64,000 bases of DNA, from contig JAGYXB010000612.1 of the NCBI GenBank assembly GCA_022495005.1, positions 868,001-932,000 on the forward strand, given 5' to 3'. The translations under genes were made by a program, and so were the position numbers. Under the pieces are notes generated by a model. The model saw nothing but the letters and a program-made list of their open reading frames with translations. It did no database searches and was not told where the DNA came from. This DNA is from Rhyacophila brunnea (lineage: Eukaryota; Arthropoda; Insecta; Trichoptera; Rhyacophilidae). Shown one piece after another: positions 11,279 through 21,503 of the stretch (positions are counted from its first letter, which is position 1; the number at the start of each line of letters is the position of its first letter).

Positions 11279-12035
11279 TGATACCGAGAAGAATGGGTGG
11301 GGAACTCACATGTACGCTGGCAGCATTCTTTACGAGTATCACCTTGATTGAGGGTTGTGTGGACATCAGGACATATAATTCAAGATAAAACACGTCTTTG
11401 ATTTGACAATTTCCCTGCGCAGGGACGTTTAATTACATTTACTTTCCAGACATTGGTTGGGTTACATTAATAATTACACTTAAAGGAGTCTTAGATTTAG
11501 CTATCGCACAGTCACTATGTGGGAGCACGTGTTTGAACACATTGGCCAAACTGGCGCGAAACCGTTTTATCGCGGACGCGACGCGTGGTTTTGAGGTGGT
11601 TATAGGGATTATTATTAACACAATAACGGGGAAAGAGATTCACTAATTTATCATATTGGGGCAAGCGTAACTTTGCACTTCGCGTTGAGGAGGGCCGGCC
11701 AGACCACGCTGAGCGCGTGGTCCTAGACACCTATCACTCTCCCGGGAGAATTTGTACTGCCAGCAATTATCTACGACGGATCTATGGGTGATGAGACAGG
11801 AGGGAGGGGCAAAGGGATGAAACAAAATTACGGTAAATTTTTGTTTGTCTCTCGGCAAGTTACCATTTCCTAGTAGCTGGGCTTAGGTACTCGCCCTTTT
11901 TTGCCGCTGTTGAAATGTGCCGTGACGATGTTATTTCGTAAATCAGGGGTGGTGAACCCTAATTCAAAGGCGTTTGATTAGGTTGTGGATGTGTGATTTG
12001 AAACTGCGGACCACGGGTTTTTTCGTCTGGTGACA
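11279..12035 (-). repeat. LTR (3' LTR of element 1)
   Basis: Direct copy of 13039-13794, differing at about 16-18 scattered positions including a one-base length change in a T-run near 11900. Ends are TG...CA. Confidence 0.85.
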
Positions 12036-13038
12036 AAACCACCCTACCGTCTTTTGTTTCAAATCTCATATCGGCAACCACGTTATGTGAATGGAGCGTG
12101 TATTGATAAAACAAAGAAAATTTCACTAATAAATGGCGGGGGTTTTGAATGGTTCACGTTGGTAACACATTGATATGTTTTCATTAGGTATGTTTGTTCG
12201 ACCCGCGAGCGGGATGCTCAGCGGGTTACGGGCCTCGTGCCGTCGGAGATGCCATTTCGTTTTGCGAGATTTTTCTCGGCAAGTGCCAACGATTCTGGAG
12301 GGGTAGCCGGTTTCGGTAGGGTGTCGTCACATGATCGGCTTCTTCGGACTGCTGCAGTGGTCGGGGCTGGGTCGCCTTTACAGGGATAGGCGGAGGGTTG
12401 CGGAGATCAGGTGTCGTTCGGCGGGAGGTGCAATTTGGACGTGTGCTCGAGTCCGGCGACGCCGTCCCAAGATTGACGCGGGGATGCGAAGACAGGGCTG
12501 AGTTCTCGTGCTAGGGGTTGTCGGGCAGAGGGGGGCGACCTTGACAGGCAGGTTATACCCTGGACTTTTCCAGGACCTCCGGTGTCGGTGGTCCCCGGCA
12601 GCTGCCAGTAGACGGGGGGGTGGCTGCGGCATCGTAGGAACGTCCGTTCTGTGAGAACCCACGTTCGTGGCACTTTCAGGTTTCGTTGCACTAGATTTCT
12701 TTTCACGGACTATAACATCGTTTTAATTTTTGGCGGCTCGCAATAATTTTTTTTTTAAACACTATTAGGTTGAACGCCCCTGGTTTTGATTTTTATCTTG
12801 TTTGGTTTACGCGCGAATTTGTTGTTACTGGGTTTGTCTCGTAATTTTCACATTGTTTTAACGGTAGCGTGGGCGAAATATATTTTTGTTTAGGGTTTTT
12901 TTTAATAGGGCGCCAGAGAATTTATTTTTATTTTTAAAATTCACAAAACTATAGGTTTGATGTCACACATTTGGGTATCTCAGGGGGTAGGTTCGCGGAA
13001 CCCATCGATTCCTGTCGCCCCACGTTCGGAAGCCAGAA

Positions 13039-13794
13039 TGATACCGAGAAGAATGGGTGGGGAACTCACATGTACGCTGGCAGCATTCTTTACGAGTATC
13101 ACCTTGAGTGAGGGTTGTGTGGACATCAGGACATATAATTCAAGATAAAACACGTCTTTGATTTGACAATTTCCCTGCGCAGGGACGTTTAATTACATTA
13201 ACTTTCCAGACATTGGTTGAGTTACATTATTAATTACACTTAAAGGAGTCTTAGATTTAGCTATCGCACAGTCACTATGTGGGAGCACGTGTTTGAACAC
13301 ATTGACCAAACTGGCGCGAAACCGTTTTATCGAGGACGCGACGCGTGGTTTTGAGGTGGTTATAGGGATTATTATTAACACAATAACGGGGAAAGAGATT
13401 CACTAATTTATCATATTGGGGCAAGCGTGGCTTTGCACTTCGCGTTGAGGAGGGCCGGCCAGGCCACGCTGAGCGCGTGGTCCTAGACACCTACCACTCT
13501 CCCGGGAGAATTTGTACTGCCTGCAATTATCTCCGACGGATCTATGGGTGATGAGACAGGAGGGAGGGGCAAAGGGATGAAACAAAATTACGGTAAATTT
13601 TTGTTTGTCTCTCGGCAAGCTACCATTTCCTAGTAGCTGGGCTTAGGTACTCGCCCTTTTTGCCGCTGTTGAAATGTGCCATGACGATGTTATTTCGTAA
13701 ATCAGGGGTGGTGAACCCTAATTCGAAGGCGTTTGATTAGGTTGTGGATGTGTGATTTGAAACTGCGGACCAGGGGTTTTTTCGTCTGGTGACA
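13039..13794 (-). repeat. LTR (5' LTR of element 1)
   Basis: Direct copy of 11279-12035. On the minus strand this is the upstream LTR, followed by the putative primer-binding site. ATAC follows it on the plus strand as part of the target duplication. Confidence 0.85.
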
Positions 13795-13807
13795 ATACAT
13801 ACTATTA

Positions 13808-13890
13808 TAATGAGCGACAGGGATTCTTGGAGACGCCTCGCGGTGTCCATATGCTCCAACTAAGGGGCGGATATGGCCTACGAAGAAGAT
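13808..13890 (+). pseudogene. LINE 3'-terminal scrap
   Basis: The stretch AGCGACAGGGATTCTTGGAG followed by the TGTCCATATGCTCCA and AAGGGGCGGATATGGC blocks matches the 3' end of the LINE remnant at 53430-53930 almost base for base. It is the extreme 3' end of another copy, severely 5'-truncated, lying immediately beside LTR element 1. Confidence 0.75.
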
Positions 13891-14051
13891 TATACTAAAA
13901 CTTATAAAATAATAATTATTTGTTTTAAGGACACAATTTGCAGATGGTGTTGGTAAACCCTGCCTAAACTAAGACAAAGTAGATAATAGTAAAAAAATAT
14001 TCGTTCATATATAAAATATCTAAAACTATGCCATTAAACCATACATAATTC

Positions 14052-14306
14052 CGTCTCTGTTCTGGCAGAACACACTAACTGGAGAATACTAGTTTTGAGT
14101 AATTTGACTTTGAAGTTGCTAAAATGTTTGAAATCGTCAATCATGTGAGTTTATTAAGTAATCGTAAAAAGGATGACTTTGAAATAAAGAAGGTTTATTT
14201 ATTAAGAAGTTTTCCAGACGGTAAAGTTTGAAATAAGGAACATTTTGGTATAACTAACTCAATATGTCATTTTTTCGAATTAGTGTCTTCTGCCAGAACA
14301 GTGACG
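14052..14306 (+). mobile_element. 255-bp MITE, copy 1 (mate at 51052-51306)
   Basis: Terminal inverted repeats are CGTCTCTGTTCTGGCAGAAC at the left and, read inward, CGTCACTGTTCTGGCAGAAG at the right. The copy at 51052-51306 is the same length in reverse orientation and collinear. Flanks here share only ATT, so the target duplication is uncertain. The interior is non-coding. Confidence 0.85.
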
Positions 14307-14390
14307 ATTTAAAGCTATACCCATCACCCGTGTACCAAATTTCAAGTCATGTACGGGAAGTAGTCGAAAATTGAGCATGACGATGATGAT

Positions 14391-14990
14391 TTTAGCTTAT
14401 CTTTTTACCTTTTGGTGCTGGTTAGTTTTTAAAAACCAATTAAACCCTGCCTAAGCCAAACCATAATAGTTAACCGGTTCTACGCCTTCAGCGAATTTTC
14501 TCGTTCTGAGGCCATGATCGACAGGCCCCACATTTCATAAATTATCTTGTCCGACTTTAAACTCAAATTACTAGCCACTGTCGATAGATTTGTTTAATCT
14601 AAAAAATTAAACACACGGTGACATCTGTTTGAATAATGATAAAAAATACTAACCTACAATTCATCGATATTACAGCGATTTTAGTAAGAGCTTCGCTCTA
14701 CATTCAACATGTGTCGTAAAAAATCTGAGACTCGTCAGATACTGTCATAGTAATATTGTGAGGCATAGAAAAGGTTATTAAGCGGTTAAGGTATGCTATG
14801 TTCGATCTGCCCACCTCCACCCTTGATTTGGTTTAGGCATGGTTTGCTTAAATTTTAAAAACTAACCAGTATTATCTGTAATTTGTATTCTTAGTTCAAT
14901 GAAAACAAATATGTAAGTGTGACTAACAAAGTTTAATATGCACTATTTATGTCGGATCTTAACAGCCTACCTCCACCCTTCGAAAGTTGA
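14391..14990. repeat. Decayed copies of the 42214-42528 MITE family
   Basis: Two stretches (about 14405-14470 and 14811-14990) share the GGTTAGTTTTTAAAA, AAACCCTGCCTAA, TATGTCGGATCT and CAGCCTACCTCCACC blocks with the MITE at 42214. They are separated by a piggyBac-like MITE (14474-14774). A related scrap lies at about 13935-13985 (TTGCAGATGGTGTTGG). Confidence 0.6.
14474..14774. mobile_element. piggyBac-like MITE, copy 1
   Basis: Left end TTAA/CCGGTTCTACGCCTT; right end AGGCATAGAAAAGG/TTAT. The mate at 46963-47259 has TTAA on both sides, so the right-hand TTAT here is a one-base change of the target site. TTAA target sites and ends starting CC are characteristic of the piggyBac superfamily. 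About 301 bp, non-coding. Confidence 0.8.
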
Positions 14991-15345
14991 TTGACTGATT
15001 GTTTTCTTTTAGATTGTGAGAATGCCAATTCTCTTATCTATATTTTATTGTATAATCAGAAAAAATAACTAGAATAATATAGTAAATAATATGATTTCGT
15101 AATTTTATTATATAGATATCGCTAACTTTAAAAGATAATATTGAAAAAAGGAAGTTTTTGATAGATAACATTTGATTTATCAAAATATATAATATTATTA
15201 TGTTTATCTCTCGCACGTTTTGTATAATATAATATATTAAATATCAATCCTTTCTTTAGTTAAGTTATTGTACTATATAATATCATTATGACAGAACAGT
15301 AATTCCCAACCTATCACATTTGGCAGTAACCTTGACACATTTAAT

Positions 15346-15726
15346 CATGGCCCCCACATCCTGAAGCGGGCCCCCAGGCCAGGATCTTTGGCGGACCCCC
15401 TACCTATCACGAAGGTTAAAGGCAGTCTGACGCTCTACAGTGGCGTTTTTTAAATGGTGTTCGAGATCAATAAAAATTCAGTGTATTTTTAACAAATCTA
15501 ATTATGGAGTTGTCGAGTATCAACACACAATAACCAAAAATTGCATCGCACAACCATACTTATATTTTAAAATGGTAATAACCACGAAGTAAAATAGCGA
15601 CGCAGTCGACATTTTTTACTATTAGGGCATATTTAAGATGTGTGTTTATCTCAATTATGTGGTCGACCCGCCACTCTGGGCCCCTAGGCTAGAGCCCTGT
15701 CAGCTCCCCCCCTTATGGGGGCCATG
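15346..15726. mobile_element. hAT-type MITE, copy 1 (mate at 25283-25686)
   Basis: Ends are CATGGCCCCCACATCC and TTATGGGGGCCATG, a G/C-rich terminal inverted repeat. The 8-bp sequence CATTTAAT flanks it exactly (15338-15345 and 15727-15734). Eight-base duplications are the hallmark of hAT insertions. The 381-bp interior is non-coding and has an internal GGCCCCTAGGCTAGAGCCC motif near the right end shared with the other copy. Confidence 0.9.
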
Positions 15727-15842
15727 CATTTAATGACCCGTGTGATGTGTGAAGGTCAAAAATTTAGAATTTTATTGTCCTTGCGAGAAAAGCCCAAATA
15801 ATCTGTGGACTTTTTAGTAGAGTATTTTTCGACTAACTGTCT

Positions 15843-16034
15843 TCAAGGCATGCTCGCCTTTCGGAGCTCGTATGTTACTTCAGCTGCTTTTAAATCATTT
15901 TTCCCTGCTCTCACGTAGTATAGTTTACAATCCTGATATTCTGGTAAATTAAAATTTATATGCACTCGTGGTCGCAGCCCATGACCTCGTTTGGATGAAA
16001 AGTGTTTCCTCATGACCGACTTATCAGGCACCAA
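15843..16034 (-). CDS. Unidentified 3'-terminal coding segment
   Basis: The minus-strand frame is open from about 16055 to a stop at 15843, ending with RVHINFNLPEYQDCKLYYVR and a Lys/Glu-rich tail (ELRKASMP). After the stop, AATAAA follows about 75 bases downstream (near 15768), so it looks like the last exon of a gene or the end of a processed copy. An in-frame stop near 16056 limits it upstream, and I see no acceptor good enough to be sure of an exon boundary. I do not recognise the protein. It could equally be a repeat-borne fragment, since it lies between a hAT MITE and an LTR element. Confidence 0.3.
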   Translation of the reverse strand: MVPDKSVMRKHFSSKRGHGLRPRVHINFNLPEYQDCKLYYVRAGKNDLKAAEVTYELRKASMP

Positions 16035-16255
16035 CAGCGAGGGCTATCGGCTAGTCAATGCACTCCCTAGAGATATTTTTTATTGATGCGCTAAACTAAC
16101 TTGTTTTACCTGTTCTTTTCATTTTAAATGTCATGTTGTGAACTAATAATTCGTTATATAATCATGTTTTTTTAAAGAAAATAAATATACAAAGTTATGA
16201 CTCCCTGTCTTTTCTCATCTTAGAAATTAACATTTGATCTTCTTATGTAATATAT

Positions 16256-17089
16256 TGTTACCTCCGAAAGGGGGGGTGTAGGTAAATGCGCTGGACCCCC
16301 CTGATGATGAATGTCACGGTGATATTGTCTGCTTCTTCTTTCGGGAACATGTTTATGTGTATTGACAACGCGGAAGTACAGGCGAAAACAGGGCGTTTAT
16401 TGTTCGGAATATAAATACAGTAAAGTACAGCGTACAAAATATTTAAAAAAAAATAAATAAATTTAAAATGGCGGTGACGCCGGCGAGCGCGGCGCCACAG
16501 CCGACGTCACGCTCGAGAGTCCGAAAACCGAATGGGGATGAATAATCCCTTTTTGGAGAGCAGGTCAACTCTAGGCAAGAATAAAATAAAACAAATTCTG
16601 TCACTCAAAAATGACAAAAACACTCTGCATATTATGTACCTGGCTTATTTCTGAGAATTTCGCTCACAACAGAAATAGTCAGTCAGACCTTTTTTTAGGT
16701 ACCTGAGGGGTACCTGCTTTGAAAGGGACTGCATTTCTTTGCTAGGTAGGTACATATTTTGAATTATTTGAACTAGGTACAAATACATATTTTTTTAAAG
16801 TAGGTAATCTCAAATCAGATATTCTAGGTGCTAGGTACATTGTATGGCTGGGAACTTTGCTTTCAATATTTATGTAGGTAAGTGTACGAATTTAATACCT
16901 ATTGGTCAAAATTGGATGAAGGCTAATGTAGGTAATAATATTAAAAATGATATTAATAATTACTATTTGCTTACGGGCTAGAAATTTGCCTCGCAGTCGA
17001 TCTGTTCATGTTTGTATGAATCAGCCCAATGATGATTCAGGCCTCATGGCCTTGGATCCTCTGAGGATGCCATGGTTTAGACGGTATCA
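16256..17089 (-). repeat. LTR (3' LTR of element 2)
   Basis: Near-identical to 18453-19289, with small indels (for example in the GGCGAGCGCGGCG block and the TTTTTAAAG/TTTTTCAAAG block). G- and C-runs near the left end match the solo LTR at 3609. Confidence 0.87.
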
Positions 17090-17715
17090 AGCGACCTCTC
17101 TGGGAAAGGCCCTGAACCATAATTGGGCCGATTAAGATCGACCACGATTCAAAGTTTTTAGCGTGTGTAACTGGACAATGCGGCGGCTTGATATGTGGGT
17201 GGTTGCATCTCCTGCGTTAAAGGATCGAAGCCCCTCCGAACCGTCGGTGGCCGGTCAAACTGGGAATACAGCACTTTGACGCCTCGCGGTCAGTGACACC
17301 ACAGTTTTCCGGACTTACCGTAAGGATGCTGAGAGAGGAGGGCGTCGCGCCCAGCCTGTCTTAACGCCGGTCCGATGATCGAACGACACTTCACCCAGAT
17401 GCATACCACGCGACCACTTTTTGATTGCTTGCTTGCCATGCCTCCAGTTACACACACTGACAGGCAATTTTACATGAAAAAAAACTATGCTAACACGTAA
17501 TTACACAGGCTAAAGTTTTTTTTACACAGGCTTAGGTCACTAGGTATAAACTGACGCTAAAATGTTGTATATTTAAACTGACTTTACACCACGTTCAAAC
17601 ACAAAACACTATTTGAAACTACCTAACCTATGACGCTATGCTACGGCTGATTGAGGATGCTGCTAGGCTGCTCGCTTTGCTGCTGGAGGCTGCTTTTCTC
17701 TGCTGAAGAAGGCTG

Positions 17716-18127
17716 CTTGACTCTTCCGAAGTGTGGTAGATGACGCGCCGGTGGCGTCGACTACGCACTTTGGTGTCCCGTGTCTGGGCCAGGGCTGATT
17801 CCAAGGCTCGCAGACAGTTGGAGCCAGGAACTTCCTCGACGTATCCGTCCGTGGGCCAGGGTCGACTGATGATACAGCTGGTCGGGGAAACATCGAGAGT
17901 CCTTGGTTTTGAAATGGTCTGCTTGACCCTTCCGAAGTGTGGTAGATGACGCGCCGGTGGCGTCGACTACGCACTTTGGTGTTGCATGTCTGGGCCAGGG
18001 CTAATTCCAAGGCTCGCAGACGGTTGGAGCCAGGAACTTCCTCGACGTATCCGTCCGTGGGCCAGGGTCGACTGATGATACAGCTGGTCGGGGAAACATC
18101 GAGAGTCCATGGTTTTGCAACTGGTCT
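17716..18127. repeat. 206-bp tandem duplication inside LTR element 2
   Basis: The unit beginning TTGACTCTTCCGAAGTGTGG at 17716 repeats at 17922 (TTGACCCTTCCGAAGTGTGG) and remains collinear to about 18127, including TATCCGTCCGTGGGCCAGGG and ATGATACAGCTGGTCGGGG. The two units differ at only a few sites. Open frames here run on both strands through the duplication and simply reflect GC-rich sequence. Confidence 0.85.
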
Positions 18128-18452
18128 GGCGTGCTGTTATTCGGCAGCATCCTCGTGCGTGATTACTGATGATGCGCGATGAGTCGGCCGGTGATAGCTT
18201 CCCAACTGCGGCGGATCCATGACAGGCGGCATCTTGAAGGCTTGATGATTCTGCTTGCTTGCAAGTTGAGCGCCACCAGAGGTCGAGCCTCTGGACGCTG
18301 TACTGTTTCACACAATTCCACACGCTGCTCTCTCTTCCGGTTGTCAATCAATCGCTTCTCAGGGTTTGGATTCGGGCGAAAAAAATTCCGCCTACCTCCT
18401 AATCGTAGACGATCACGATCAGAAGGCGTATGCCCCACGCCTTGGGGGCCAT

Positions 18453-19289
18453 TGTTACCTCCGAAAGGGGGGGGTGTAGGTAAATGCGCTGGACCCCCCT
18501 GATGATGAATGTCACGGTGATATCGTCTGCTTCTTCTTTCGGGAACATGTTTATGTTGATTGACAACGCGGAAGTACAGGGGGAAACAGGGCGTTTATTG
18601 TTCGGAATACAGTTAGGTACAAAGTACTACAGCGTAGGAAATATTCAAAAATATTTTTAAAAAAAATAAATAAATTTAAAATGGCGGTGACGCCGGGAGC
18701 GCGGCGCCACAGCCGACGTCACGCTCCTCGAGAGTTCGAAAACCGAATGGGGATGAATAATCCCTTTTTGGAGAGCAGGTCAACTCTAGGCAAGAATAAA
18801 ATAAAACAAATTCTGTCACTCAAAAATGACAAAAACACTCTGCATATTATGTACCTGGCTTATTTCTGAGAATTTCGCTCACAACAGAAATAGTCAGTCA
18901 GACCTTTTTTATGTACCTGCTTTGAAAGGGACTGCATTTCTTTGCTAGGTAGGTACATATTTTGAAATATTTGAACTAGGTACAAATACATATTTTTTCA
19001 AAGTAATCTCAAATCAGATATTCTAGGTGTTAGGTACATTGTATGGCTGGGAACTTTGCTTTCAATATTTATGTAGGTAAGTGTACGAATTTAATACCTA
19101 TTGGTCAAAATTGGATGAAGGCTAATGTAGGTAATAATATTAAAAAATGATATTAATAATTACTATTTGCTTACGGGCTAGAAATTTGCCTCGCAGTCGA
19201 TCTGTTCATGTTTGCATGAATCAGCCCAATGATGATTCAGGCCTCATGGCCTTGGATCCTCTGAGGATGCCATGGTTTAGACGGTATCA
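18453..19289 (-). repeat. LTR (5' LTR of element 2)
   Basis: Upstream LTR in the element's own orientation; the primer-binding-like sequence adjoins its left edge. TG...CA ends; ATAT target duplication on its right. Confidence 0.87.
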
Positions 19290-19477
19290 ATATTATCATA
19301 AAATAGTGTTAACGTAATGTAAACGTCGTCGTGTTAAAATTGAGAATAACGCCATATTTAGTACATCAGTCTGTGGTTACACAACTTTTTCAATTTATTA
19401 TTTTGTAAACACCGGCATTATCTTCAATTTTAATATTAATATTAGCATTAGCAAAATTTTCATTGGCATTTGTAATT

Positions 19478-19839
19478 CAGTGAAACGGCAAATAATTTTC
19501 AACTATAGGCGCGACGAAATTTTGGACTCGCTGGCACTCAGAGACCGAACGTCGAGGTGTGAATACGTAAATTTGTTTCGTGATGGCGACGGGGGTATTA
19601 ATTCTAAATCGTGTAAAGATGACTAAAAACGTTACCCATTTACTTTAAAAAGAAAACATGACAATGAATATATTACTATTATTACTAATAGAACAATAAA
19701 CAGAACATTAAATGAACGCATGTTGGCAAATGACAAATTATATTTCGTTCGGCATGCGTCATTTACACCCGCGACCCGCAATCCGCGCATCGCCTAGCCA
19801 CGATCTTTTTAGACCATGCCTCAACTGAGGTATAGCCTT
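19478..19839. repeat. Dispersed repeat, second copy of 5522-5876
   Basis: Collinear with 5522-5876 from CAGTGAAACGGC to GGTATAGCCTT, with scattered substitutions. Located in spacer between LTR element 2 and a SINE. Confidence 0.75.
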
Positions 19840-20440
19840 AACACGTAATTGCAACATTTTGAATATTTGCCATATTATAATGTATTTTTAAATTAAATTA
19901 AACCTTCTTTTATAGAGGGATTATTTAGGATCCCCATATGTGAAAGTAGGTAAACCAAAAAAAGACCTAATGAAACCGTGAAGAGAAAGAAGGGTTTGTG
20001 ATTGATATTGCAGACTTGTTTGCAAGTTATTTTGATAGGGAAACCATAGAAATCTCCGTCTGACAGAAGGGTTTTTTTTACTTTGGTTTGTCTAAATTAA
20101 AACATTAGGTGGAAATACCTCTTATTGTCGTGGGAGAAGCTTTTCGTTTTAGTATTTATAAAATACCTAATATTGGTCATTGATTTACCATTATAGGATA
20201 GGCCTTTAGCTAAATTCACATAGATTTGATATTTGGCAAAACATTCTGATGCATTCATTGGTCAGTGTATTGGTATTAAATGGTATGAAGCCAATGAGAT
20301 ATCAACTGATTAGTACCGCTAAAATGTGTAACCATGAACAGAATGTAAATTTAAGAAATAGTTTCCAAAAAGCATTTCTCCTATCAGAAAAATGTATTCT
20401 CAGCTCGATACTCCATTACTCCATCCATAGTTCCATTTTT
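19840..20440. other. Spacer, nothing recognised
   Basis: AT-rich sequence with short chance frames only (for example 20249-20458). No repeat within this window matches it and no exon signal with coding similarity is seen. Confidence 0.5.
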
Positions 20441-20655
20441 GACCATGTCCGATCCTAATAAGATCATATGGGCCTCCACAGAGTGGAGGTTGGTATTAAC
20501 AGATTTTGTTTTTACGAGAAATGGATGTATCCACTTGCTCAACCTATTAGGTCCATACTCTGATTCATTCACAAATTAAAAAACAATGTGTACTTGCCAG
20601 ACCCAGGATTCGAACCTGGGACCCACAATGCTATAGGCCACGCGGCCATCATGGG
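20441..20655 (-). mobile_element. tRNA-derived SINE, family A, copy 1
   Basis: On the minus strand a tRNA-like head comes first: GGCCGCGTGGCCTATAGC-like A region and CCAGGTTCGAATCC, an excellent B box. The body follows (TTGAGCAAGTGG, then TCTCGTAAAAACAAAATCTG) and ends in the tail GATCCTATTAGGATCGGACATGG-like block. The same consensus recurs at 39381, 60204, 60905/62120 and 63427. There is no complete cloverleaf, so it is not a tRNA gene. Confidence 0.87.
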
Positions 20656-21370
20656 TTTACTAATTATTACTGTTTACGTAATGATAAATGTGTATTTCCA
20701 GTGCGATGTAAAATGGGATATTTTTCTCAATTTGCGAACAGATGATATAAAAAACATCATTTGACACACAATCATCAATACTTATTGTAGTATGTAAATG
20801 ACATTCTTGTGTTTCATGCGTAAATAATTGATTTTACATTTCTTTTTTCCATCATATTTATATTTGTATTTTCAAATTAGTAAGTACAATATGTCCATTT
20901 TCATTGAAACAATGAACCCTCGATTGGAATTGGACGTATCGGTTTATATCATTGAATTTTAGACACATTTCGGAAGTTATAATATGTAGTACATTACATA
21001 AATAACTTGTTATAATTATACTTGTTAGAATTTGACCATATGTGGACATATCAGTTTATGGAAATAGACATCTGATTTAAGCTGTCTTGTGTATAGTAAT
21101 AAATTTGTAGATAGGACTTACTGTGTCTAAAAATCGTATGATGGAAACGGCTCGTAAAATGATATGATTTTGTAAATAATAAAAGAGATAAAATAATAAA
21201 GAGAAGAAAGTGAACAAAAACCGGGTTAAGTGTTTACTAAATGCAAATGTAATTAAAAAAATAAATAAAGAATAATTTACAGGTTACAAAATTATAAACC
21301 TAAAATTAATAATTAACGATATGTAAATATTACATCGAATTCAAAAAAATATATAAACAGAGTTATATGC
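20656..21370. other. 3' flank of SHOC2
   Basis: AT-rich sequence downstream of the SHOC2 poly(A) signal. No coding similarity or repeat match was found. Confidence 0.5.
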
Positions 21371-21373
21371 GTT

Positions 21374-21379
21374 TTTATT
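21374..21379 (-). terminator. SHOC2 poly(A) signal
   Basis: AATAAA on the minus strand about 125 bases after the SHOC2 stop codon, the first such hexamer downstream. Confidence 0.6.
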
Positions 21380-21503
21380 AACATTATAATCTTCTCACAG
21401 GTATACAATTCATACTATAGTAATCCATAATGCGCCAGTGCGCCATCTTCATTTTTAAAATACAATCGCATCAAAACGACAGACATCCGATGCAGGGGAG
21501 CCT

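Larger units (their letters stand above)
11279..13794 (-). mobile_element. Compact non-coding LTR retroelement 1
   Basis: Two direct repeats of about 756 bp (11279-12035 and 13039-13794), roughly 97-98% identical by eye, enclose a 1003-bp interior. Each begins TGATACCG and ends GGTGACA, and ATAC flanks the whole (11275-11278 and 13795-13798). On the minus strand, a primer-binding-like TGGCTTCCGAACGTGGGG sits three bases inside the first LTR, and a purine-rich AGACGGTAGGGTGG precedes the second, so the element runs leftward. The interior is GC-rich and shows no gag, protease, reverse transcriptase or integrase; overlapping minus-strand frames at 12378-12706 are proline-rich without recognisable motifs. 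It would need enzymes supplied by another element. Confidence 0.85.
16256..19289 (-). mobile_element. Compact non-coding LTR retroelement 2
   Basis: LTRs at 16256-17089 (834 bp) and 18453-19289 (837 bp) begin TGTTACCTCCG and end GGTATCA; ATAT flanks the element (16252-16255 and 19290-19293). On the minus strand, TGGCCCCCAAGGCGTGGGGC lies one base after the first LTR as a likely primer-binding site, and CAGAGAGGTCGCT precedes the second as a possible polypurine tract, so it runs leftward. The 1363-bp interior has no recognisable retroviral-type genes but contains a two-copy tandem duplication. A solo LTR of the same family is at 1723-3609. It must depend on an autonomous relative. Confidence 0.87.

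Noticed and set aside
12378..12706. Overlapping 94- and 99-codon minus-strand frames in LTR element 1
   Set aside because: Proline- and arginine-rich text in GC-rich interior, in two overlapping frames, without gag or pol motifs.
17663..18502. Several frames of 69-126 codons on both strands
   Set aside because: They run through a 206-bp tandem duplication in LTR element 2 and show the same text twice; typical chance frames in GC-rich sequence.
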